NCBI GenBank assembly: GCA_947500385.1
Contig: CANMSA010000001.1
Coordinates: 1-64,000 of the forward strand
Direction: 5' to 3'
From: an uncultured Flavobacteriaceae bacterium
Lineage (GTDB): Bacteria > Bacteroidota > Bacteroidia > Flavobacteriales > Flavobacteriaceae
Length of the DNA: 64,000 bases
Shown: one piece after another, positions 1-8,651 of the stretch
How the letters are laid out: every line of letters begins with the position of its first letter
How positions within the stretch are numbered: the stretch's first letter is position 1
The notes under the pieces: model-generated
What the model was told of the DNA's origin: nothing
The model's database searches: none
Seen by the model: the letters and a program-made list of their open reading frames with translations, nothing else
Translations under genes and position numbers: made by a program

Positions 1-84
1 TTTGAGGTTTGAGGTTTGAGGTTTGAGGTTTGAGGTTTGAGGTTTGAGGTTTGAGGTTTGAGGTTTGAGGTTTGAGGTTTGAGG
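1..84. repeat. Tandem 7-bp repeat (TTTGAGG)n
   Basis: Twelve uninterrupted copies of the heptamer TTTGAGG run from the window edge to base 84, so the array may continue beyond the window. It has no spacers and no coding potential. It sits directly before the larger duplicated block at 83-472. Confidence 0.97.
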
Positions 85-472
85 AAAAAAATAAATTCAA
101 ATACAAATGTCAAACTCAAATTCAAACCTATAGTCTTTAATTAACTACTTAATACTGAATACTCATTACTGTCCATGGTTAATTGACCACTATTCTGCGA
201 AAGGATGTTGGATGTTGGATGTTGGAGGAAAAAATAAATTCAAATACAAATGTCAAACTCAAATTCAGGCCTCTGGTCTTTACTAACTACTGAATACCGA
301 TTACTGAATACTGATTACTCATTACTGTCCACTGTTAATCGACCACTATTCTGCGAAAGGATGTTGGATGCTGGAGGAAAAAATAAATTCAAATACAAAT
401 GTCAAACTCAAATTCAAACCTATAGTCTTTACTAACTACTGAATACTGATTACTGATTACTGATTACTGATT
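83..472. repeat. Three tandem copies of a ~146-bp non-coding unit
   Basis: The same block, starting GGAAAAAA and continuing through an AT-rich part, TAGTCTTT, TACTGAAT-type heptamers and a GGATGTTGGATG tail, begins at about 83, 227 and 376. The spacings are about 144 and 149 bp. The third copy is cut by the insertion element starting at 473. A 61-codon open frame inside (250-435) is a by-product of the repeat and is not called as a gene. Confidence 0.9.
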
Positions 473-514
473 TGTACGTCCCTGATATAGGTTGACCATA
501 TTTAATGGAAAACC

Positions 515-913
515 ATGAAAGCAAATTTAAGAAAGATCAGCAAGCGCCGTTATTTTTCGGACGATTACAAAAAGAGAATTGTCTCTGATTTTGAGAGTGG
601 CAAGTTCAGTGTGCTTGAGCTGACGCGATTGCACAAAATATCGGAAAGCGGTATTTATCGATGGATATATAAATTCTCTACCTTTAACGAACAAGGAATC
701 AGGGTTGTTGAAATGAAGGACAGTAGCACGAACAAGGTCAAGGAACTGGAGAATCGGATCAAAGAACTTGAAGCGGTTGTGGGCCGTAAGCAGATTATGA
801 TCGATTATCTGGAAACGATGATGGAGGTTGCCAAGGACGAACTTGATATCGATATCAAAAAAAACTACTCCACCCCACGATCGGGCGTTTTAAAGAAAGG
901 CGAGGAACAATGA
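515..913 (+). CDS. IS3-family transposase OrfA (helix-turn-helix)
   Basis: This 132-residue protein is the DNA-binding component of the insertion sequence. Residues about 10-55 resemble the helix-turn-helix region of IS3 OrfA proteins (SDDYKKRIVSDFESG, then a SESGIYRWIYKF recognition region). Residues about 70-110 look like a leucine-zipper coiled coil used for multimerisation. The stop overlaps the OrfB start (ATGA, 910-913). A run of eight A at 857-864 lies upstream of the overlap, and the OrfB frame is open from there, so -1 frameshifting could make an OrfAB fusion, as is common in the family. Confidence 0.9.
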   Translation: MKANLRKISKRRYFSDDYKKRIVSDFESGKFSVLELTRLHKISESGIYRWIYKFSTFNEQGIRVVEMKDSSTNKVKELENRIKELEAVVGRKQIMIDYLETMMEVAKDELDIDIKKNYSTPRSGVLKKGEEQ

Positions 914-1758
914 ACTATTCTTTGAATCAGCTGTACACCACGATCGGCATCACCAAACAGGCGGTACACCGGTATGCCGTGCGTCAGGCTATTTTTGATT
1001 CCAATATGGCCCGAACGGTCCGTGAAGCGGACGACCTTCGAAGGGACTTACCCGGTTGTGGGGTGGAGAAGATGTATGACATATTGCAGCCTGGTTTTAT
1101 CGGAAGGGACCGTTTCGTGGAAACGATGATGTCCCTAGGCTATGGACTTAAGCGAAAGAGGAATTACAGGCGTACGACATTTTCCTCAAGAACGGACTGT
1201 CCCAACTTGATCAAGGGGATGAAAGTCGCAAGGCCTTCAACGATATGGCAGTCCGACATTACCTATATACCTGTTGGGGGCAAACACTTCTACGCGGTAT
1301 TTATAATAGATGTATACACAAAGAAGATCGTAGGCCATGCCATCTCGGCGCATATGAGGGCCAGTGCCAATATCCGGGCACTGAAAATGGCCCTCAAATA
1401 CCATGACGCCCCTAAGATCCATCATTCGGACAGGGGAGCTCAGTACACCTATGGCAAGTATATAGAGCTATTGGAAAACCATGGATGCAAAGTAAGCATG
1501 GCGCGATCGGCCCAAGACAATGCCTATGCAGAGCGAATCAACAGGACCATAAAAAACGATTACATCGAATTATGGAAACCCGAAACGTTCGCTCAGCTAA
1601 AAACACAAATAAAAAAAGCGGTAAAGCATTACAATACCGTTAGGACACATGACAATATTGATAAAATGACACCTGTTCAATTTGAAAAAGAGTTTTCTTT
1701 GATGGCTAGCCATCAAAGAAAAACAATAACTATTTTTAACAATGAAGTATTAACCTAA
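910..1758 (+). CDS. IS3-family transposase OrfB (DDE integrase core)
   Basis: This 282-residue protein is the catalytic part of the transposase. An N-terminal HTH_21-like region is followed by an rve integrase core. The expected acidic residues are visible in WQSDITY, HHSDRG and NAYAERINRTIKNDY, the last carrying the glutamate. The C-terminal pattern HYNTVRTHDNIDKMTPVQFE is typical of the family. It cuts and joins the element ends. Length and motifs indicate an intact enzyme. Confidence 0.94.
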   Translation: MNYSLNQLYTTIGITKQAVHRYAVRQAIFDSNMARTVREADDLRRDLPGCGVEKMYDILQPGFIGRDRFVETMMSLGYGLKRKRNYRRTTFSSRTDCPNLIKGMKVARPSTIWQSDITYIPVGGKHFYAVFIIDVYTKKIVGHAISAHMRASANIRALKMALKYHDAPKIHHSDRGAQYTYGKYIELLENHGCKVSMARSAQDNAYAERINRTIKNDYIELWKPETFAQLKTQIKKAVKHYNTVRTHDNIDKMTPVQFEKEFSLMASHQRKTITIFNNEVLT

Positions 1759-1786
1759 AACGGTCAACCCTAATCAGGGAAGTACA

Positions 1787-1890
1787 ATTACTCATTACTG
1801 ATTACTCATTACCGATTACTGATTACTGACTACTGAATACTGATTACTCATTACTGAATACTGATTACTGATTACTGAATACCGATTACT
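1787..1890. repeat. TACTGAT/TACTGAA heptamer array
   Basis: Degenerate heptamers of the type TACTGAT, TACTGAA and TACTCAT run for about 100 bp directly after the insertion sequence. The same words end the repeat block on its left side (426-472). The array was therefore probably continuous before the insertion. Nothing coding is seen. Confidence 0.85.
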
Positions 1891-1908
1891 GATAATTGTT
1901 ATCGTGTA

Positions 1909-2742
1909 TCAACCTTCGCCCGATAGAAATGCATCGATCAACTCTGCACACTCCTTCGCTTTATCAAAAAACAAAAAGGCCCCTCCATTTTTAAGTACTT
2001 TTCTTTGGGCATTTGGAATAATGGTCAGGAGATTTTCTTGCTTGCTTACAAATTCGTCCTGCAATCCTTGTAACAGCAAAACAGGGGCTCGAATCCCTTC
2101 TAGGGCAGGTTGCCTGTCCCATTTTAAAACAGCATGATGCGCATCATAGGGTCGCATGCGCGCCATTACACTATTTAAATAAGGTCTTAGAATATCCGCT
2201 AACTCTGCTTCTGGCATATAGGCCACATATCGTTGCCAGGCCAACAACAGCGACGTACCATTTTTCTCTAGGTCTACCTTTTTCTTACTGGCCAATTTTT
2301 TCGAAAAGATCTGCTTTTCGGCAAAACTCTTTAGACCACTGGTGCCGGAAAGAATTACCTTTTCAGTTCGCTTGGGAAAGCGATGGGCAAAGTTCATGCT
2401 AATCAACGCTCCACCATGATGGCCTAAAATACTGCACTTGGAAATCTGTAAATGTTCCAATACGGCTACGGCGGCCTGGGTAAACTCCTCCACTCCCGGT
2501 TCATCTGAAGGGTCTTCCGACATTCCGTGTCCGGGCAAGTCGAATAGTACCAACCTATATTTTGCAGCCAAAAAAGGGACCATGGCCGCATATTCCTCCA
2601 TAGAAGAGGAAGACTGATGCACCAGCAGCAATACGGGCCCTCCTCCGGCCGTACCGAAATGCACTTGCCCCTGGGCCGTATTCACATATCCTTTTTTTAA
2701 AATGCCGTGAGCTGTTGTGCGAAACAGTTTTTTCTTTTTCAT
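1909..2742 (-). CDS. Alpha/beta hydrolase-fold protein with altered nucleophile elbow
   Basis: A 277-residue alpha/beta hydrolase of the small-ester/haloalkane type, cytoplasmic with no signal peptide. Visible elements are the oxyanion-side segment LLLVHQSSSSMEE, the strand FDLPGHGMSEDP and a late GLQDEFVS acid-residue region. The elbow, normally G-x-S-x-G, reads GHHGG (residues 107-111), placing His109 where the catalytic serine should be. It may be a non-hydrolytic family member. It is divergent from the PDH operon across a shared operator region (2830-2864), so the two may be co-regulated. The substrate cannot be told. Confidence 0.75.
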   Translation of the reverse strand: MKKKKLFRTTAHGILKKGYVNTAQGQVHFGTAGGGPVLLLVHQSSSSMEEYAAMVPFLAAKYRLVLFDLPGHGMSEDPSDEPGVEEFTQAAVAVLEHLQISKCSILGHHGGALISMNFAHRFPKRTEKVILSGTSGLKSFAEKQIFSKKLASKKKVDLEKNGTSLLLAWQRYVAYMPEAELADILRPYLNSVMARMRPYDAHHAVLKWDRQPALEGIRAPVLLLQGLQDEFVSKQENLLTIIPNAQRKVLKNGGAFLFFDKAKECAELIDAFLSGEG

Positions 2743-2829
2743 ACCGCTGTTTATTTATGTGTTGCCATTTAAAACCATTGCCATACCCGAAAAATACCTC
2801 TTTAAAAACGATTTATGACGAAATAAATT

Positions 2830-2864
2830 TAGTTAATAATATTAATGATTAATTAAATTAACTA
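2830..2864 (+). promoter_or_regulatory. Operator A: double overlapping palindrome before the aceE operon
   Basis: Two copies of TNNTTAA-N5-TTAANNA lie at 2830-2848 (TAGTTAA / TTAATGA) and 2846-2864 (TGATTAA / TTAACTA), overlapping by 3 bp. They are followed at once by TAATTTTAAG, which resembles a Bacteroidota -7 promoter box. The coding start is 47 bp downstream. The minus side also ends in TTAACTAAATTT, so the divergent hydrolase could share the site. The same architecture recurs at eight other places in the window. Confidence 0.75.
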
Positions 2865-2911
2865 ATTTTAAGTACATTAGTACAGTCTTAACAGAATACA
2901 ATTGCGCTACT

Positions 2912-5590
2912 ATGAACGATTTAGCTACTCAAACCGGGGAGGATTGGAAACTTGAACTAAATGAATGGTTGGCTTCTATGGAAGAAGTGATTCAGGACCA
3001 AGGCGATAAACGTGCCGCTGATCTAATCCGTGAACTGCGAGCCCTGGCGATTCGCAAGGGCGTTATGTTAGGGGGAGAGGCCTTGAATTCTCCCTACATC
3101 AATACCATCAATGCCAAACACCAACCCCCTTATCCGGGAAACACGGTCTTAGAGACCAAGATCGAAAACATCAATCGGTGGAATGCCATGGCCATGGTGC
3201 TACAAGGATATGATAGTGGTGAGGGCGTTGGAGGCCACATTGCTACTTATGCCTCCGCGGCAAGCATGTACGAAGTAGGTTTTAATCATTTCTTTCGAAA
3301 AAAATCTGCGGAATACGGGGGAGATTTGGTCTCATTGCAACCGCATGCAGCTCCCGGGGTCTACGCACGTGCTATGTTAGAAGGACGGTTGACCGAGGCG
3401 CATTTGAAAAATTTCAGGCGTGAATTGAAATCCGAAGGTGGTCTACCCTCCTACCCACACCCAAGACGTTTGCCCGAATTTTGGGAAATTCCCTCGGCCT
3501 CCATGGGGTTGATCGGGGTGAGTGCGATTTATCAGGCACGTTTTAAAAAATACTTGGAAAATAGAGGTCTGAAAGAAAACAAAGGGGGTAAAATCTGGGC
3601 ATTCGTCGGGGATGGGGAAATGGACGAACCCGAAACGCTGGGTACATTGAACATTGCGGTTCGGGAAGAATTGGACAATTTGGTATTGGTGGTTAACTGC
3701 AATTTACAACGTTTGGACGGCCCCGTTCGCGGCAATGGGAAGGTAATCCAAGAACTGGAACGCAGTTTCTTAGGGGCCGGTTGGAATGTCACCAAGGTGA
3801 TTTGGGGCAGCGAATGGGACGCACTTTTGGAACGGGATCAGAAGGGAATTTTAGTCGATCGCATGAACAAGGCCCTCGACGGTGATTATCAACTTTACTC
3901 GGTGCTCCCGGGCGATGAAGTACGGCGCCATTGGGTCAAGGACAACCCGGAATTGGAACAGTTGATGCATTCGCTCTCCGATGAAGAGATCCGAACCATC
4001 AAACGGGGTGGCCATGATTACAAAAAAATATACGCAGCCTTCGATAAAGCCGCCAAACCGAATGGCAAGCCAAGTGTAATTTTAATGAAAACGCTTAAAG
4101 GTTACGGCATGGGGGATTCTGGCGAAGGCAAGAATACGACCCATCAAAAGAAAAACATGAACGCCGAAGAGCGCGTTGCCGCGGCGAAACGCTTCGGAAT
4201 ACCGCTAAGCGAGGAAGATGCGGCCAAAGCCACATTTTATGTTCCCGCATCCGACAGCCCCGAAATACGGTACATGAAAGAACGCAGAATGGCCCTTGGT
4301 GGGTACTTGCCGGAAAGGAAAGATGAGAGCCCCGTTATTAATACGCCGGGGGACGATCTTTGGGGAGAATTTTATACCGGTACGGAAGAACGCTCGGTGT
4401 CTACAACCATGGTATTGGTCCGTATTGTTACCAAGCTTTTGCGCCATGAGAGCATTAAAAAGTATGTGGTGCCGATTATTCCGGATGAGGCAAGAACCTT
4501 CGGGTTGGACGGGCTTTTCCGTTATGCCGGTATCTATCAACCAAAAGGGCAATTATATAAACCCGTGGATGCGGATAGCATCTCGTATTATAGAGAAAGT
4601 GTGGACGGGCAAATCCTCCAAGAGGGTATTTGCGAGGCGGGCGCCATTGCATCCTTTATGGCGGCCGGCTCTGCCTATTCGATGCATGGCCTACCGATGA
4701 TTCCCTTTTATGTGTTCTACTCTATTTTTGGCTTTCAGCGGGTAGGAGATATGATCTGGGCCTGTGGCGACATGATGTGCAAAGGGTTCTTAATAGGCGG
4801 TACATCGGGCAGGACTACCTTGAACGGCGAAGGGGTTCAGCACCAAGACGGGCATTCCCATATTCTATCGAGCATCGTTCCGAATATGAAAAGCTACGAT
4901 CCCTCGTTTGCGTACGAATTGGCCTTGATCGTCAAAGACGGTATCTATAAAATGTATGAGCTGCAGGAGAAAATCTTCTATTACATTACGGTGACCAATG
5001 AGAACTACCCGATGCCTATTATGCCCGAGGGTGTTGAAGAGGGGGTCATCAAAGGCATGTATCGGTACGAGAAATCCACTAAAAAAATAAAAAATAACAG
5101 AAAAGCGCACCTGATGGGCAGCGGTTCTATTATGATGCAAGTCATCGAAGCAAAGAAAATCCTGGAAGAATTGGGTATCACTACCGATATATGGAGCGTC
5201 ACCAGCTATACAGAACTTCAGCGCGATGCGCAAAATGTGGAACGAGAGCAGTTACTAGCGGCAGACGGGGAACGGCCCAAGGCGTATATTGAAGCGCTCT
5301 TGGAAAAAGAAACGGGAGTGTTCGTTTCGGTGTCCGACTATGTAAAACAATGGGGCCATGGTATTTCCAAATGGATGCCCAAAGCATATCATGTTTTAGG
5401 AACCGATGGGTATGGGCTAAGTGAGGCGCGCAATGATCTAAGGGATTATTTTGAAATAAGTCCAAAATACATAGCATTGGCCGCTTTGCAATTACTACGA
5501 AAAGAGGATGCGGTTACCGGAAAAGAAGTGAATGATTTTATAAAAAAATATGAAATAGATCGCAAGAAAGTGAATCCGGCGAACGAATAG
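2912..5590 (+). CDS. aceE: Pyruvate dehydrogenase E1 component, homodimeric type
   Basis: An 892-residue thiamine-diphosphate enzyme that decarboxylates pyruvate (or a related 2-oxo acid) and acetylates the E2 lipoyl group. Length and motifs fit the AceE type rather than the split PdhA/PdhB type: GGHIATYASAASMYEVGFNHF near the substrate/TPP site, and the TPP/Mg motif GDGEMDEPETLGTLNIA followed by NCNLQRLDGP. Cytoplasmic. It heads an operon with the E2 gene 23 bp downstream and lies behind operator A. No E3 gene is nearby, so a housekeeping lipoamide dehydrogenase would be shared. Within this regulon it probably handles pyruvate released by the HpaI-type aldolase (inference). Confidence 0.95.
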   Translation: MNDLATQTGEDWKLELNEWLASMEEVIQDQGDKRAADLIRELRALAIRKGVMLGGEALNSPYINTINAKHQPPYPGNTVLETKIENINRWNAMAMVLQGYDSGEGVGGHIATYASAASMYEVGFNHFFRKKSAEYGGDLVSLQPHAAPGVYARAMLEGRLTEAHLKNFRRELKSEGGLPSYPHPRRLPEFWEIPSASMGLIGVSAIYQARFKKYLENRGLKENKGGKIWAFVGDGEMDEPETLGTLNIAVREELDNLVLVVNCNLQRLDGPVRGNGKVIQELERSFLGAGWNVTKVIWGSEWDALLERDQKGILVDRMNKALDGDYQLYSVLPGDEVRRHWVKDNPELEQLMHSLSDEEIRTIKRGGHDYKKIYAAFDKAAKPNGKPSVILMKTLKGYGMGDSGEGKNTTHQKKNMNAEERVAAAKRFGIPLSEEDAAKATFYVPASDSPEIRYMKERRMALGGYLPERKDESPVINTPGDDLWGEFYTGTEERSVSTTMVLVRIVTKLLRHESIKKYVVPIIPDEARTFGLDGLFRYAGIYQPKGQLYKPVDADSISYYRESVDGQILQEGICEAGAIASFMAAGSAYSMHGLPMIPFYVFYSIFGFQRVGDMIWACGDMMCKGFLIGGTSGRTTLNGEGVQHQDGHSHILSSIVPNMKSYDPSFAYELALIVKDGIYKMYELQEKIFYYITVTNENYPMPIMPEGVEEGVIKGMYRYEKSTKKIKNNRKAHLMGSGSIMMQVIEAKKILEELGITTDIWSVTSYTELQRDAQNVEREQLLAADGERPKAYIEALLEKETGVFVSVSDYVKQWGHGISKWMPKAYHVLGTDGYGLSEARNDLRDYFEISPKYIALAALQLLRKEDAVTGKEVNDFIKKYEIDRKKVNPANE

Positions 5591-5613
5591 CGAACGATTT
5601 TAATCCAAACAAA

Positions 5614-7230
5614 ATGACCGAGTTAAAATTACCCGAATTGGGAGAAGGCATTGAAAGTGGTACCGTAATCACGATTATGGTACGGGTTGGCGACACTGTC
5701 AAAATGGAGCAATCCCTATTGGAAGTCGAGACAGACAAGGTCGTAGTAGAGGTACCCTGCGATGCCGAGGGAGTCATTACCGAAATTCTGGTAAACACGG
5801 GCGATCAGGTATCCCGTGGCATGCCCATACTTCGCTTAGAGGATAGCACCGTCCCCGCTGAAAGTCGACCCGTAAAAATAGAGGAAGCAACCCCCGAACC
5901 TACGGCCATGTCCGAGGTCAAGGAACCCCATGCACCAAAAGAGATGGTTCAGAAACCCGTCTTATCAGGCCCATCGGTCTCTGAAGTGACCTTGCCCTCT
6001 TTGGGTGAGGGGATCGAAAAGGGTACCATCATCGCCATCCATATCGCGGAAGGTGACCTTATTGTCGCCGAACAAACCCTTATCGAGGTGGAAACCGATA
6101 AAGTGGTGGTCGAGGTACCGGCAGATTTCGGAGGGACCATCACCAAGGTTTTGGTGAAAGTTGGCGATGAAATTCAGGAAGGGGCACCGATCGTCTCTTT
6201 GGAAAATGGTGTGGCCCATGCAGCTAGTACTCCTATCGCGGTGAAACCCACAGAAGCATCCCAAGAGGACGTTCAACAAACCATTCCCGTTCAAGAAACT
6301 GAAAAAGTGCAAACAACCGCGAAAACAGTACGCAGCGGAAAATTCAGGGCATCGCCTCTTGCGAAAAAAATAGCTCGGGAAATAGGGATCGATATAGCGA
6401 CCATGCCCCTTACGGCCGGCAGCAATCGAATTTCGGTCAAAGATGTAAAGAACCATGCAAAGGCCCTAAATCAGAACCGATCCGCCACTGGCGGAGGCAT
6501 GCCCATGGCTACTTTGCCCGATTTAAGTAAATGGGGCAATATCCGCAGTGAGGCCATGACGGGAATCATGCAGGCCACGAGTAAAAACATGACGACCTCC
6601 TGGAGTCAAATTCCACATGCGTGGTTACAGGAAAAAGTGGATATCACCTACTTGGAACAACAACGGCAAGCACACAAGGCCTCCTTTAAAGCTAAAGGAA
6701 GTTCCCTAACCATTACGGGGATTCTGGTAAAAGTGGTCGCCAAAGCCCTGGAAGAGTTTCCTATTTTCAATGCCAGTATCGACACCCAAAATTCGGCCAT
6801 TGTATTCAAAGACTACATCAATATTGGTGTAGCGGTAGATGGCGATAGAGGATTGATGGTGCCCGTATTAAAACACGCCGACCAAAAGAACATTACGGAA
6901 ATTGCGTTTGAGTTGGGAGCCCTAGCGGCAAAGGTAAAAGATAGGAAAATAGCCATGACCGAACTGGACGGGGCGACCTTCACTATTTCCAATTTAGGAG
7001 GTATTGGCACAAGTGCCATATTTCCCTTGGTCAGTTTTCCACAGGTCGCCATTTTAGGGGTTGCCGGAAGTCAGACCGAAGCGGTTTATGTGAACGGCCA
7101 GTTTCAGCCTAGGCTAATCATGCCCCTGACCATTGGGTTTGATCATCGTATTATCAATGGTGCCGATGCCGCTCGATTTCTAAAACATATCAAAATGTTA
7201 TTGGAAGATTGGTTTGTATGGAATTTATAG
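5614..7230 (+). CDS. Dihydrolipoamide acyltransferase (E2), two lipoyl domains
   Basis: A 538-residue E2 core subunit partnering the E1 gene just upstream. Two lipoyl domains carry the modified lysine in ETDKVVVEVP (Lys42 and Lys163). They are joined by Pro/Glu-rich linkers to a peripheral-subunit-binding domain (about 246-285, FRASPLAKKIAREIG) and a chloramphenicol-acetyltransferase-like catalytic domain (about 310-538). The active-site segment reads GFDHRIINGADAARF, keeping the His and Asp of the usual DHRxxxGAxxA motif. It transfers the acyl group to CoA. Acyl specificity cannot be read, but the AceE partner favours acetyl. Confidence 0.94.
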   Translation: MTELKLPELGEGIESGTVITIMVRVGDTVKMEQSLLEVETDKVVVEVPCDAEGVITEILVNTGDQVSRGMPILRLEDSTVPAESRPVKIEEATPEPTAMSEVKEPHAPKEMVQKPVLSGPSVSEVTLPSLGEGIEKGTIIAIHIAEGDLIVAEQTLIEVETDKVVVEVPADFGGTITKVLVKVGDEIQEGAPIVSLENGVAHAASTPIAVKPTEASQEDVQQTIPVQETEKVQTTAKTVRSGKFRASPLAKKIAREIGIDIATMPLTAGSNRISVKDVKNHAKALNQNRSATGGGMPMATLPDLSKWGNIRSEAMTGIMQATSKNMTTSWSQIPHAWLQEKVDITYLEQQRQAHKASFKAKGSSLTITGILVKVVAKALEEFPIFNASIDTQNSAIVFKDYINIGVAVDGDRGLMVPVLKHADQKNITEIAFELGALAAKVKDRKIAMTELDGATFTISNLGGIGTSAIFPLVSFPQVAILGVAGSQTEAVYVNGQFQPRLIMPLTIGFDHRIINGADAARFLKHIKMLLEDWFVWNL

Positions 7231-7250
7231 TTCACTGTTAAAAAACCGCT

Positions 7251-7916
7251 ATGAGTGTATATCTTTTTTTGAAACTACTACATGTGTTACTGTTCGCTTT
7301 TTGGCTCGGTACCGATATGGGCACCTACTATTCCAGCAAGTTCGTGGTAAACCCAAAATTGACCCCCGGGCAGCGTACGACGGCACTGAACATATTGCTA
7401 GGATGCGATCTAGGGCCTCGAATCGCAATGCCATTGGTAACCCCGACCGGTTTACATATGGCGAGTTTAATGGGTATTGCAAAAATAGGAAGCAGCGGTT
7501 TAGTGGGTATTTGGATTATTAGCATACTGTGGTTGATATTGGTTTTAGCAGCTCACTTTAGCAAGAACGAACCCTTGAAAAAAAACTTGAAAAATATTGA
7601 TTTTTGGATTCGTCCCATACTGGTAATCGGTATAGGAGCTGTGGCCATCTACAATCTGATATACCCCACCCATTTGATAGCTCCATTTTTAAATTATAAA
7701 TTGTTGGTACTTTGCGGATTGATATTATGTGGTTTGGGGATTCGTCAGCAATTAGCAAAATTCACCCCCGCTTTTATAGATCTAGTAAGCGGAAATGAAA
7801 CCCCGGACACCAATGCCATTATGAAAAAAAGGATGGACAATTGTATGCCATACGTTTATGGTATTTGGACTGGAACCATTGCATGTGCCGCCCTGGGCCT
7901 TCACTTGATAGGATAA
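7251..7916 (+). CDS. Integral membrane protein, CopD/DUF2269-like
   Basis: A 221-residue protein with about five hydrophobic segments, beginning with LFLKLLHVLLFAFWLGTDMGTYY. Conserved-looking histidines sit in the first and second helices (LLHVL, TGLHMA). The arrangement recalls small CopD/DUF2269-type membrane proteins, some of which bind haem or copper; that assignment is tentative. It lies 20 bp after E2 and 1 bp before the next gene, so it is in the same operon. A role in electron transfer or transport is possible but not shown. Confidence 0.6.
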   Translation: MSVYLFLKLLHVLLFAFWLGTDMGTYYSSKFVVNPKLTPGQRTTALNILLGCDLGPRIAMPLVTPTGLHMASLMGIAKIGSSGLVGIWIISILWLILVLAAHFSKNEPLKKNLKNIDFWIRPILVIGIGAVAIYNLIYPTHLIAPFLNYKLLVLCGLILCGLGIRQQLAKFTPAFIDLVSGNETPDTNAIMKKRMDNCMPYVYGIWTGTIACAALGLHLIG

Positions 7917-7917
7917 T

Positions 7918-8640
7918 ATGAAACACAAGACCATACGAGGATATATTCGGTATACAAGTAAAAAACCGGAACGTTTGGACCAAGAACGGGGACGGGAATT
8001 TTTTACCCTCACAACGCAATCAGATCATACATTGGTAATGCAGGCGCATTGTGAAATAGACGACGAACCCAATGTTATACGAGATGTAGTACATGCCATG
8101 CATTTGAATGGCTCTCCGATCGATTGTAATGTGCGGCTAACAGTGGGGGATCAATATGAAGGTACCGGCTGGTTTCGCTTTGAAGAGGACCTTGCAACCT
8201 GCGAAATGCACAATCGAAAAGACGGGCGGATCTCGCAGCGGATCATCACAAAAGGAACCATCCCTTGGTTGCAATCGCATCCCATCGTAGGGGATGGTTT
8301 GTTGATGAAACTATACGACCTCTCAAAGGGAATAGGGAAACAAATGATCAAAGATTTTATGTTGACCTCACCGGATCATCGTGGTGCTACGGGCCCCATG
8401 CTCTTCAAAATGGCCCAGATGAGCATTGAATACTTGGGAGAAGAACAAATTACTATTGCCGCAGGATCCTTTAATGCGAGGCATTTTGCGGTGGGGGATA
8501 CCGCTGGCAGTCTGTTGGAAGAACATCCGCCCTATCATGTTTGGGTAACCGCAGACGACGATTACCTATTCCTAAAGGCAGGGGCCGCAGGGTACATGCA
8601 AACGCATTACGAACTAGAAAGTGTTTCCTATTATACATAA
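7918..8640 (+). CDS. Conserved hypothetical protein, operon member
   Basis: A 240-residue soluble protein with no signal peptide or transmembrane segment, and no family I recognise with confidence. It has many short charged beta-like segments and ends in a hydrophobic/aromatic stretch (HVWVTADDDYLFLKAGAAGYMQTHYELESV). The start codon is 1 bp after the previous stop, so translation is probably coupled to the membrane protein. Its place in the regulon suggests a role tied to the unknown pathway. Confidence 0.7.
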   Translation: MKHKTIRGYIRYTSKKPERLDQERGREFFTLTTQSDHTLVMQAHCEIDDEPNVIRDVVHAMHLNGSPIDCNVRLTVGDQYEGTGWFRFEEDLATCEMHNRKDGRISQRIITKGTIPWLQSHPIVGDGLLMKLYDLSKGIGKQMIKDFMLTSPDHRGATGPMLFKMAQMSIEYLGEEQITIAAGSFNARHFAVGDTAGSLLEEHPPYHVWVTADDDYLFLKAGAAGYMQTHYELESVSYYT

Positions 8641-8651
8641 TAAAGCGGTTC

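Larger units (their letters stand above)
473..1786 (+). mobile_element. IS3-family insertion sequence, complete
   Basis: The element is bounded by 25-bp imperfect terminal inverted repeats, at 473-497 (beginning TGTACGTCCCTGAT) and 1762-1786 (complement beginning TGTACTTCCCTGAT), matching at 21 of 25 positions. The flanking bases ATT at 470-472 and 1787-1789 are a plausible 3-bp target duplication. It encodes overlapping OrfA and OrfB. TACTGAT-type repeats flank both sides, so it inserted into a heptamer array. Both frames are open and the ends intact, so it may be active. Confidence 0.93.

Noticed and set aside
1-84. Telomere-like or CRISPR-like array
   Set aside because: The heptamer is uninterrupted, with no spacers and no cas genes nearby; it is a simple tandem repeat.
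250-435. 61-codon open frame in the repeat block
   Set aside because: It lies wholly in triplicated non-coding DNA and its translation is repeat-derived.
8541-8651. Longer start for the VOC lipoprotein
   Set aside because: It would overlap the previous gene by about 100 bp and bury the lipoprotein signal; ATG 8652 is preferred.
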